DNA of 64,000 nucleotides from Bacillota bacterium (GTDB lineage: Bacteria > Bacillota > Clostridia > Christensenellales > Aristaeellaceae). The stretch covers positions 22,072-86,071 of the forward strand of contig JAEWSC010000003.1 in assembly GCA_023398575.1 (NCBI GenBank), given 5' to 3'. Shown piece after piece: positions 17,738 to 25,444 of this stretch. Under the pieces are notes generated by a model. The model was not told the origin of the DNA and ran no database searches. It saw only the letters and a list, made by a program, of their open reading frames with translations. How positions within the stretch are numbered: the first letter of the stretch is position 1; each line of letters begins with the position of its first letter. The position numbers were made by a program, and so were the translations under genes.

Positions 17738-18625
17738 TTGGAGACGGTAAAGGCTAAGCAGCTTCTTTCTCCCCTAACGCCCACAAATGATTTCTTTCAC
17801 AGCGATTACAATTTGAACTTATACCGTGGCTGCAGCCACGGCTGTATTTATTGTGATTCCCGGTCTGTATGCTATCAGCTGGATAGGTTTCACGAGGTCC
17901 GTGTAAAAGAAAACGCGCTGCAAATGCTCAGGGAAGAGCTTCGCCGTAAACGTAGAGTAGGGCTTGTCTCCACCGGTGCAATGAGCGATCCGTACAATCC
18001 CTTTGAAAAAAAAACCGAAGTCACCCGTGGTGCTTTCATGTTGTTAAAGCAATTTGGGTTTGGGGCTGGTTTTACCACAAAATCAAATCTAGCGGCAAGA
18101 GACACAGACGTTCTAGCAGACATTCAACGTGGTGCCCCTGTGCGGGCGTGCTTTTCTATTACCTGCATGGATGACACGCTATGCGCAAAGATAGAGCCCT
18201 TTGCATCTGTGACCACCAAACGGTTTGAAGCGCTGCAAGCATTCTCATACGCTGGCATATTTGCCGGTGTCTGGCTGAACCCTGTACTTCCGTTTATTAC
18301 GGATAACGAGCAAAACATACTGGACATTGTGAGAAGGACGAAGGAATGTGGCGGCCAGTTTATTGTTTGTCATTTTGGTATGACGCTACGCACCGGCAAC
18401 AGAGAATATTTTTATCAAGCTCTGGATAAGGATTTTGCTGGCGTCAAGGCTAAGTACGCCCATGCCTTCGGCCTTGATTATATGTGCCCAAGCCCCAGGT
18501 CAGAGGAGCTAAAAGCCGCTTTCGAGGGTGAATGCGAACGTTTAAAGCTTCCGTACAGGTTTCCAGATATCAACCGGGCTATGTTTTCAAAACAAGTAAA
18601 GCAACTAAGTCTATTCGCATTATAA
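17738..18625 (+). CDS. Radical SAM protein, SplB/Rv2578c-like family
   Basis: 295 residues from a TTG start set by the promoter position and by AGGGGGGG five nt upstream. The 4Fe-4S motif is C32-x3-C36-x2-C39 in L-Y-R-G-C-S-H-G-C-I-Y-C-D-S, where the N-L-Y-R-G-C-x-H-x-C form belongs to the spore photoproduct lyase-related group of unknown substrate. M-S-D-P-Y-N-P and C-F-S-I-T follow, as in the Rv2578c group. It is a single-gene unit between its own promoter and a strong terminator. DNA photoproduct repair is not implied; the key lyase residues cannot be judged here. Confidence 0.85.
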   Translation: METVKAKQLLSPLTPTNDFFHSDYNLNLYRGCSHGCIYCDSRSVCYQLDRFHEVRVKENALQMLREELRRKRRVGLVSTGAMSDPYNPFEKKTEVTRGAFMLLKQFGFGAGFTTKSNLAARDTDVLADIQRGAPVRACFSITCMDDTLCAKIEPFASVTTKRFEALQAFSYAGIFAGVWLNPVLPFITDNEQNILDIVRRTKECGGQFIVCHFGMTLRTGNREYFYQALDKDFAGVKAKYAHAFGLDYMCPSPRSEELKAAFEGECERLKLPYRFPDINRAMFSKQVKQLSLFAL

Positions 18626-18629
18626 AACT

Positions 18630-18662
18630 CCCCCGGCGGAAAATGCCTTCCGCCGGGGGTTC
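18630..18662. terminator. Bidirectional terminator
   Basis: Perfect 12-bp stem CCCCCGGCGGAA (18630-18641) / TTCCGCCGGGGG (18648-18659) with a 6-nt loop between convergent genes (radical SAM and L,D-transpeptidase). The flanking T/A runs are short. Confidence 0.75.
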
Positions 18663-18689
18663 ATACTTGATATGCAGGTTGTGCCGCTG

Positions 18690-20411
18690 TTACGGTGTAG
18701 GCGTGGGTGTGGCCATCAGATAGGGATCGGTTGTCGGAATTGCAGTAGGTACAGGCGTCGGTGTCGCCAGGACATCAGCATAAATGACATTCAGCGTCTT
18801 GCTGCCTGCTACGCCGTCTGCACTCAGATTATGATCTTTCTGGAATGCTTTCACAGCATTTACCGTACCACCATAATAACCGCCTGTTACTGTGCCAGTA
18901 TAATAGCCTAGCTCTGTAAGCTTCATCTGCAGCCAATAAACATCCTCACCCTTTACCCCCTTCTTCAGCGTTCTGAAAGGCATTGGGGGTTGTTCACCGC
19001 TTGCATACACAGGCGGAGCCGTTGGTGCGGGGGTGGACTTGGGCAGCATGCGGCTCTTATCCAGAGCGGCAGGCTTTAGCGATTGCGTTAACTCTGGATC
19101 AGAAGGCAGCTTGTCTGTGATCGTGACAACAACACCCTTGCCAAGATTTTCATACACCCATTTTGCATCGCTTACCTGAAGGCGTATACATCCGTGGGAA
19201 GCTCTGGAACCAAGGTCATAATATGAACCGGTCGCCAGGTCCATGGTATTGGTGGAATTGTATATAACAGAATGGAATGCAATGGAGCTGTTGATGCGGG
19301 TCCAGTATTGCGCCCAACCGCCACCCCATTTGGGGAAGGTGGCCCAGCGGGCCGTTCTGCCATTAAGCGTCCAATCCCCAAGATCACTGGGGTGAGATGT
19401 GGTGCCCGTAGAGCAGATCATTTGCCTGACTATGTTGGTATATTCCCCATTATCATCCCGGCCGTATACTGTTGCAATCTGGTTCCGCACATCCACTGTA
19501 ACAGCATATGGAATTGGCGTAGGTATGGGGGTAGGCTTAGGCGTAGCGGAGGCATTGGAAACATCCTGGCTGTTAAAAATCATGTCCCATGTTTCCTTGC
19601 CGGTAATACCATCCACCGTCAGTGCGTTATGCTGTTGAAACGCACTCACAGCATCCCTTGTCTGGTTCATATAGTTACCGGATATTGGACCGTTATAAAA
19701 CCCAAGTTCCGTCAGGCGATTTTGCAATTGTTTCACTTTTGAACCGGTGGAACCGCGCTGCAATTTTTTGGTAAATTCAACGCTTCCAATGGTAGGAGCG
19801 GGTGTCGCCTGACCAGGTACACTCTGCTCGGGAGAAGGCGTCGGAACCGGAACTAATGTCGGCGTAGCAACACTTTTGGGCAAAGCCTTCTCTGTGTCAT
19901 ACAAAAGCGCCAGTGTATCTACATCAGCTTCACCGGTTACCGTCAGCCCGTTTTTGTTTTGGAAGGAGTGTATAGCGTAATAGCTCCCCTCCAAATACTT
20001 GCCGCTGATTTTTCCGTTGTAATAACCAAGCTCCGTCAAACGGGTTTGCAGCTGCTTTACATCCTCACCAGAATCGCCCTTTTTTAAAGGCCTGAATTGG
20101 GCGGCATAAAGTGCTTCTTGCGTAGCTGCATCAGCGATGCCCGTAACATCCAAGCCAAATTCTTTCTGAAATGCTCGGATAGCTGCCTGAGTGTTTTCAC
20201 GGAACAAGCCGCTGATGTTTCCGCTATAGTATTTCAACTCGGTGAGCTTTGTCTGCAGGTTTTTTACTGCGTCTCCGCTGTCACCGTACTTGAGGTCCTC
20301 CCCCTGGGTGGAGGCCGCTCCCTGGGTAGGCTGTGTCCCGCTTTCCGCCAGCACCCATAAACTGGACATTAGGATAGCGCACACCATGACCCATACAACA
20401 AGTTTCTTCAT
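18690..20411 (-). CDS. Secreted L,D-transpeptidase with four peptidoglycan-binding domains
   Basis: 573 residues. Signal peptide about 1-22. Three PG_binding_1 repeats (about 41-103, 107-172, 217-281), each with L-Q-x-x-L-T-E-L-x-Y/F-Y. Pro/Thr-rich linkers separate them. The YkuD catalytic domain (about 302-435) carries His380 and S-H-G-C408-I-R. A fourth PG-binding repeat (about 480-548) and a T-P-T-P tail follow. L,D-transpeptidases make 3-3 cross-links or trim peptidoglycan; four binding repeats suggest firm wall attachment. AGGTG precedes the ATG, and a 5'-UTR hairpin lies just before it. Confidence 0.95.
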   Translation of the reverse strand: MKKLVVWVMVCAILMSSLWVLAESGTQPTQGAASTQGEDLKYGDSGDAVKNLQTKLTELKYYSGNISGLFRENTQAAIRAFQKEFGLDVTGIADAATQEALYAAQFRPLKKGDSGEDVKQLQTRLTELGYYNGKISGKYLEGSYYAIHSFQNKNGLTVTGEADVDTLALLYDTEKALPKSVATPTLVPVPTPSPEQSVPGQATPAPTIGSVEFTKKLQRGSTGSKVKQLQNRLTELGFYNGPISGNYMNQTRDAVSAFQQHNALTVDGITGKETWDMIFNSQDVSNASATPKPTPIPTPIPYAVTVDVRNQIATVYGRDDNGEYTNIVRQMICSTGTTSHPSDLGDWTLNGRTARWATFPKWGGGWAQYWTRINSSIAFHSVIYNSTNTMDLATGSYYDLGSRASHGCIRLQVSDAKWVYENLGKGVVVTITDKLPSDPELTQSLKPAALDKSRMLPKSTPAPTAPPVYASGEQPPMPFRTLKKGVKGEDVYWLQMKLTELGYYTGTVTGGYYGGTVNAVKAFQKDHNLSADGVAGSKTLNVIYADVLATPTPVPTAIPTTDPYLMATPTPTP

Positions 20412-20424
20412 TGGACACCTCAGC

Positions 20425-20459
20425 TGATATGAGAACTAGAAATGTACATTTCCATATCA
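20425..20459 (-). other. Leader hairpin before the L,D-transpeptidase ribosome site
   Basis: TGATATG (20425-20431) pairs with CATATCA (20453-20459), enclosing the perfect palindrome GAAATGTACATTTC (20439-20452). On the minus strand this ends about five nt before the AGGTG ribosome site. It could be an operator or a translation-control hairpin. Confidence 0.4.
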
Positions 20460-20678
20460 TAGGACGATTCACCTGCCGAATTAGTTGCATATTTTCATAT
20501 AGTATTCTTTAGCAATGTAACAAATTCGAATATTCAGCAACATTTTATCTATTTATGGAAATAAATAGACCGTTAAAAAGCAACAGCCTAGCTCGTATCC
20601 CCCTTTTTTCTTATTAAAAAGAAGCGTAGCACTTTACTGCCACGCCTCCAGTAAAAACGGCATATTAGCAAATGTATT

Positions 20679-21027
20679 TTACAAGTCCAACTGCATCACG
20701 ATCTCGTTGTCTTCCATTTCTCCATTTTCATAGAAACCAATGCTTTGATACATCCTTTTGGCTATATGGTTTTCCGGTTCAAAGCTAAGCTTGACTTTCT
20801 TCGCCCCGACATTTGAAAAGAAGTTGATAATAGCGCGCATTGCCTCTTTCCCGTAGCCCTTGTTTTGATAACGTTTGTCAATCATAAAGCGCCACAGCCA
20901 GTAATCGCTCTTTTCAAAATCTACACTCATAAAGATTCGGCGCCACAAACATACGCTGATTGTCATTCACATCCAGTGCTAGGCACTCCTCATAATTGTT
21001 ACTATCCACTTCACGAAGGGTGATCAT
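20679..21027 (-). pseudogene. GNAT acetyltransferase (BltD/spermidine acetyltransferase-like), internally deleted and frameshifted
   Basis: From an ATG at 21027, with AGGAG upstream, the frame reads M-I-T-L-R-E-V-D-S-N-N-Y-E-E-C-L-A-L and then N-Q-R-M-F-V-A-P-N-L-Y-E. This is the usual start of BltD-like GNATs, and it stops after three more codons. Another frame on the same strand resumes with D-Y-W-L-W-R-F-M-I-D-K-R-Y-Q-N-K-G-Y-G-K, the acetyl-CoA loop and C-terminal half. The central strands expected between P-N-L-Y and the W-R-F-M-I-D segment (about 40 residues) are missing. So a deletion plus frame change broke the gene. A 95-residue fragment from 20966 could still be made but would lack the N-terminal half. 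Confidence 0.75.
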
Positions 21028-21067
21028 GCTGTCTTCTTCTCCTGTTATTATTTATATTTTTAACAGT

Positions 21068-21100
21068 AAAAAAGCGGCGCTCCATTTTCCAGAGCGCCGC
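21068..21100 (-). terminator. Intrinsic terminator of the PrsA-like gene
   Basis: Perfect 9-bp GC-rich stem GCGGCGCTC (21074-21082) / GAGCGCCGC (21092-21100), followed on the minus strand by six T (21068-21073). It lies directly after the foldase stop codon. Confidence 0.9.
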
Positions 21101-21113
21101 TTAAAGCCACTTC

Positions 21114-22463
21114 TTAGTTCATTCTGTCCTTATACGTCTTGACGCCAGATTCCTCCACCCACGTGGTAATCTGGGTGTTATAGGTATCATCCTGCCTGGT
21201 GGTGAGCAACTCAGAAGAAATACTCTCCTTCACCTTATCCAGCGCAATAGCGCCCTCGGCAATATCGGACACATATTTGATGATATGTATTCCGCTCTGC
21301 CCATGAATGGCAGGGCTCACGTCACCAACATTCTTTAGAATCATGGCAGCGGATGTAAAAGCCGGGTCAAAGGGCGTAAAGCCCTCGCAAACAGCATAGC
21401 CGGTTTCCTTTTGAGGCGAGGTTTGCATGCCGGGGTCTTCGCCATATGTCGCCATCAACGCATCAAAATCTTCGCCGGCTGCAATTTTACCAAGCACTTC
21501 ATCCACTGTGGGCTGCAGCGCAGCGTATGCATCCTCCAGCGCCTTGTCATATTGGGCTTGCAGATCAGCCTTTTCCTTTTCCAAGGCTGCCTTCTGCTCG
21601 TTCAACTGGACACGTGCGGGATCGTCCTGTGCAACGCTTTCTCCAAGGCCGGTAATAGAGGTATCTACATTCGTAATCTCTGTCGTTTTAGCAGTAATCT
21701 TTGAATTCAGGTCAGTCAAGTTTGCCTGAACCTCATCGGAAAACTTGCGCAGGATATGCTTGACATAGCGATATCCAGCCGGAGCATAATACACTGTACC
21801 ATTACTATTGACAGTGGAGCCATAGGAGGATAGGTCGCTGGCATAGCTGGTTTTCGCAGCTTCCACCCTCGTGTCGTACTCTGTCTTGATCTCATCGTCA
21901 GTAACGGTGATGTCCTTGATGATATAATTGCGAAGCTTTTCAGCTACAGCGTCAGTCTTGGCGTTTTTGTAGAAATACTCATCAAACGTGTAGCCCAGTT
22001 CTTCCATCTTTTTGAGAATGGCAGCATCCAAGGCTTCGCCTTCCAGCTTTGTATCGGCAAAAAACTGCGTTTTCACAATGTCTTTCTGCGAGTCCATGCT
22101 GGTCTGTGCCTTTTCATGGGCAGCAGTATCTTCTTCCGGCGTCAGCTCAGTCAGACCAAGCTCTTCCTGCTTCTGCTGCTTGACCAGCTCTTCGGCTAAG
22201 CCGCTGATAACGGAGTCAAGCGCCTGTGCACGGGTGGTTGGATCAGTCGGATCATAGTTCATACCATACATGCTGTACATATAGGCCATATACTGAAGCT
22301 GATATTCCAGTGTATTGCTTACCTGAAGCTTTGTAACCGTTTTGTCGCCCAATTCCACAATAACAGTGGCATTGTCAACCGCCATATCCTTTTCAACCAG
22401 GGCACAACTGGATAGCAGCATGGCTGAAACCAGCACCAAGGCCAAAATCGCCTTTTTGCGCAT
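21114..22463 (-). CDS. PrsA-like foldase lipoprotein (parvulin-type peptidyl-prolyl isomerase)
   Basis: 449 residues. Signal peptide with lipobox L-L-S-S-C20, so membrane-anchored outside the cytoplasm. A SurA/PrsA-type N-terminal helical domain (about 40-190) is followed by a parvulin domain starting near G-Y-R-Y-V-K-H-I-L-R-K-F. That domain is interrupted by an alanine/glutamate-rich helical insert (about 235-300). It then continues with G-E-D-F-D-A-L-M-A-T-Y-G-E-D-P-G and I-H-I-I-K-Y. It should help fold secreted proteins. The ATG at 22463 is preferred over 22478 because GGGAGAGAAG precedes it. The long insert is unusual, and catalytic competence is not certain. Confidence 0.85.
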   Translation of the reverse strand: MRKKAILALVLVSAMLLSSCALVEKDMAVDNATVIVELGDKTVTKLQVSNTLEYQLQYMAYMYSMYGMNYDPTDPTTRAQALDSVISGLAEELVKQQKQEELGLTELTPEEDTAAHEKAQTSMDSQKDIVKTQFFADTKLEGEALDAAILKKMEELGYTFDEYFYKNAKTDAVAEKLRNYIIKDITVTDDEIKTEYDTRVEAAKTSYASDLSSYGSTVNSNGTVYYAPAGYRYVKHILRKFSDEVQANLTDLNSKITAKTTEITNVDTSITGLGESVAQDDPARVQLNEQKAALEKEKADLQAQYDKALEDAYAALQPTVDEVLGKIAAGEDFDALMATYGEDPGMQTSPQKETGYAVCEGFTPFDPAFTSAAMILKNVGDVSPAIHGQSGIHIIKYVSDIAEGAIALDKVKESISSELLTTRQDDTYNTQITTWVEESGVKTYKDRMN

Positions 22464-22507
22464 GAACTTCTCTCCCATTCTTTTCGCGGATTTAAGTCGC
22501 TTTTGCT

Positions 22508-22536
22508 ATTATACAAGACTCATTGGAAAACAGCAA
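22508..22536 (-). promoter_or_regulatory. Sigma-A promoter of the PrsA-like gene
   Basis: On the minus strand TTGCTG (22536-22531), 17-nt spacer, TATAAT (22513-22508), about 45 nt before the start codon. Confidence 0.7.
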
Positions 22537-22611
22537 GCAAGGGAATGATAATTTATTGTGAATTTTCAGAATATATACAGAAATTCATACATAGGTATTC
22601 TATTTCAGTGA

Positions 22612-25287
22612 CTAAACCATGCATACAATCAGGGATTTCAACTCTTCGTCCGTAATCTCCTGTCCGGGTGCAAATGTATCGGATGACATATAGGCAAGAA
22701 TGCTGTCCGTCAGCGCCTGCACTTCCGGATAATGTGCGTTTTCCACCAAACCCATGCTGCTGATCATCAATCGTCCGTTACCCAGCCGCGCCTCCAGCAG
22801 TAACGCCATTTTTTGAAGGCGGCAAAAGCTGTCGATCCCCTCTACAATGGGATGTAGCCTATCCAGTCCATTGTTTAGTATCATGAACCGGCCGTTGCTC
22901 ATTGTCCACCATTGCCAATTGGAGTGCATTTGCGTGGGAAACCCACAAAGGGCGGGATGTTCGGCATCTATCAACAGACCCATGCCTCCATCCTGATACG
23001 GAAAGGTACCCATAGACCAAAAGTCAGTACTGAACTGGCCTCTTATGGATTGGGGAAACATTTCCTTGGTCGCCGGTGGCGTTAAAAATGCGGTGCCGCC
23101 GCTTTTGATTTCAGCTAGTGCAGCCTCATCCAGCCGGGTTATGAGCTTGACCGTATCTGTGTGCCGAACAGAGATTCTTGGATATACCCATATCGGATAG
23201 GTGTTACGGTATTCCCCCACCCTAACATGCATTTCAAGCTGAGTGGGAGCATGCACACCGCTAAGCGGGAGCCGGAATCTGCTTACCTTGTATACGCCTC
23301 CATTTGGAATACAACAAGTACCAAATGATTGCTGGGCGATAACGCATCCATTATCCAAAATCGAGCAGCCACACACCCCTTTCACTGGCTTGCTTGCGTA
23401 ATTGGCAAAGCGAAGTTCACCCTCCACCCACTCTTCTTGCGTGTACGTATATTTTGGGAAAACAGCCAATGGTACGAAATCGGCAAAGAAAGAAGAAAAT
23501 GCATAAGGGTCTGCAAAGCTATAGGGTTTAGGCTGAAGATGGCTGTCCATCATCCCCACCAAGGCCGTTCCCTGTCCGGGAAAATCCTGCAGTCCTAGCA
23601 ACGATATGCCTCCCATTCCCTCAGTTCGCAGCGCAGCTTCGATTTCCTCGCGATAGCAGATCTTACAAAGCTCCCCTGTCGCCTGCACATACTCCTTCCA
23701 TCGCGGCAAAAGCCCGTTCTTTTTTGCCCGCTCCCTGACTTCCTCTATGTTGAAGGCAGCTGTCACGCCATGAAAAGCGTTCAGCTCCCCAAAGTCAGGG
23801 AGCACCTGAAACTGCCCCACTTCAAAGCTGAATACCGGCTGGCCAAAAGACTGATGAACTCGCTGAACGGCAACATCATACGTTTGCTTTGTGGAAGGGT
23901 AGCAGGTATTGATATGCCCCGGAAGCTTAGCGCCTTCCGCTTGATTGGTGGTCACAATGCCGCGCAGAAGATTACTTCCCCATGCCTGGGCAGTATAGAA
24001 ATCACTGCTTGCATCCGGGCCAATCGCCCCGTAATGCGCGTTGGATGCATTGGCATACAATCTTGTCGCATCAAATGCCCGTGCCTCGTTCAACAATGCG
24101 CTCATCCGCTTATGCCCCAATTCCCCTGCCTGCAGTTCGTTACCGAAAGTAAGCATCACAAAGGAGGGATGATTGGATAGCCAGCGCAGCGTTTCCATAA
24201 GCTCTGTGCGGTAATATGCATAATCGACGTCATTTTCGAAGGCGTTTTTCGGGTTCCAGTGGGAAAGCTCCGGCTGCATCAGCATCCCCATTCGGTCAGC
24301 CACAACAAAGGCGGCTTCAGGCGGACACCAACTGTGAAAGCGCATACAGTTGATACCATATGCACGGTAGGCTTTCAGTATTGCTTTCCATTCCTCAACC
24401 GTCATGGGCGGATGGCCGGTTTCAGGAAACACCGCGCAGTTTGCTTCGCTGCGCAAAAATACGGTATAACCATTCAGCGTGAATTGGCATTTCTCATTAA
24501 CGGTAAAATCCCGTATGCCAAACTCTGCTTCAAAGGGGGGCATGCCATCAAGATTTGCTGATATGCGGTACAGCACACCGTTTCCCAGATTCCATTTTTC
24601 AGTTTCGGCTCTCAGCTTGACAGTGCCCAGATGCACCCGGCTGATGACACCGGCAGGCAAGTGCAGGGCTTTCACAATGGGTTCTTTAAAAGCTCCGCAG
24701 GTGATGCATGCATCCCCTGTATATTCCATTGCACAATCCGCTTCCAGCCAAATATCTGCGGTATCTCCTTTGGGATATATTTGAAGGGCCGAAATAAAAT
24801 TGGCTGGCAAAAACGTTAAGGTTAACTTTCCAAGCAGTCCATTCCAGTTGGTTTGTGTTTCATCGGTAGCTGTAGTGGAATACACAATGGCCTCATATGG
24901 CAGCCCGGGATAGCTATTGTCGCTCGTCACCTGAAAGTGGTTTTCCTGCCCAAATTGAATCATCCGCGTTACATCATATACCGTTGGCGTATTCAGCGTA
25001 AAGGGACGCACTGCGGGTATCTCTTTTCCGTTCACGCAGAGCCGGATGGGACTGGACCGCTCTATGGACAAAAGAACGCGCCCATTCCTTTGATCTGCAT
25101 CCACATATACCTGTTTTTCAAAAGTCACAGGTCCTTCATAGGAATAAAGTCGTGTCAGCTTTCCCGCATATTTCTCAGTGTACGGTTTGCCCAATCCGTT
25201 TGTATCCAACGTTCCCGGCAGCAGCACATCCGCTTCATCTCCATTTGGAAATGCTGCCGTCCACTGCCCGCTTAAATTTATACTCAT
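22612..25287 (-). CDS. Glycoside hydrolase family 2 protein (beta-glycosidase)
   Basis: 891 residues, no signal peptide, so cytoplasmic. Jelly-roll sugar-binding domain (about 1-165), immunoglobulin-like domain (about 165-270), then the TIM barrel with M-R-F-H-S-W-C-P-P. The acid/base is Glu384 in F-G-N-E-L-Q and the probable nucleophile Glu489 in F-S-F-E-V-G, 105 residues later as expected for GH2. A C-terminal region of about 300 residues has no clear assignment. Specificity is unclear. The ATG at 25287 has TTGGAG seven nt upstream. It is divergent from the GH74 gene. Confidence 0.88.
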   Translation of the reverse strand: MSINLSGQWTAAFPNGDEADVLLPGTLDTNGLGKPYTEKYAGKLTRLYSYEGPVTFEKQVYVDADQRNGRVLLSIERSSPIRLCVNGKEIPAVRPFTLNTPTVYDVTRMIQFGQENHFQVTSDNSYPGLPYEAIVYSTTATDETQTNWNGLLGKLTLTFLPANFISALQIYPKGDTADIWLEADCAMEYTGDACITCGAFKEPIVKALHLPAGVISRVHLGTVKLRAETEKWNLGNGVLYRISANLDGMPPFEAEFGIRDFTVNEKCQFTLNGYTVFLRSEANCAVFPETGHPPMTVEEWKAILKAYRAYGINCMRFHSWCPPEAAFVVADRMGMLMQPELSHWNPKNAFENDVDYAYYRTELMETLRWLSNHPSFVMLTFGNELQAGELGHKRMSALLNEARAFDATRLYANASNAHYGAIGPDASSDFYTAQAWGSNLLRGIVTTNQAEGAKLPGHINTCYPSTKQTYDVAVQRVHQSFGQPVFSFEVGQFQVLPDFGELNAFHGVTAAFNIEEVRERAKKNGLLPRWKEYVQATGELCKICYREEIEAALRTEGMGGISLLGLQDFPGQGTALVGMMDSHLQPKPYSFADPYAFSSFFADFVPLAVFPKYTYTQEEWVEGELRFANYASKPVKGVCGCSILDNGCVIAQQSFGTCCIPNGGVYKVSRFRLPLSGVHAPTQLEMHVRVGEYRNTYPIWVYPRISVRHTDTVKLITRLDEAALAEIKSGGTAFLTPPATKEMFPQSIRGQFSTDFWSMGTFPYQDGGMGLLIDAEHPALCGFPTQMHSNWQWWTMSNGRFMILNNGLDRLHPIVEGIDSFCRLQKMALLLEARLGNGRLMISSMGLVENAHYPEVQALTDSILAYMSSDTFAPGQEITDEELKSLIVCMV

Positions 25288-25320
25288 ACAGTTCTCCAAG
25301 CGCAAAGTATTTCTTGCATC

Positions 25321-25387
25321 ATTATAATGGTTCTAAATGCTAAAGTCTATGGACAGTCTTGCGAAATCGCCGCATTCCCTGTACAAT
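25321..25387. promoter_or_regulatory. Divergent promoters between the GH2 and GH74 genes
   Basis: Plus strand: TTGCGA (25359-25364), 17-nt spacer, TACAAT (25382-25387) toward GH74. Minus strand: TAGACT (25349-25344), 17-nt spacer, TATAAT (25326-25321) toward GH2. The 8-mer CGAAATCG occurs at 25362-25369 on the plus strand and at 25416-25409 on the minus strand; the same 8-mer is the left half of the operator before the GH94 gene. Confidence 0.55.
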
Positions 25388-25444
25388 ATTGGAAGAATGC
25401 TTCTAAATCGATTTCGTTTCAACATCACCGAGAGGATGATTTGC

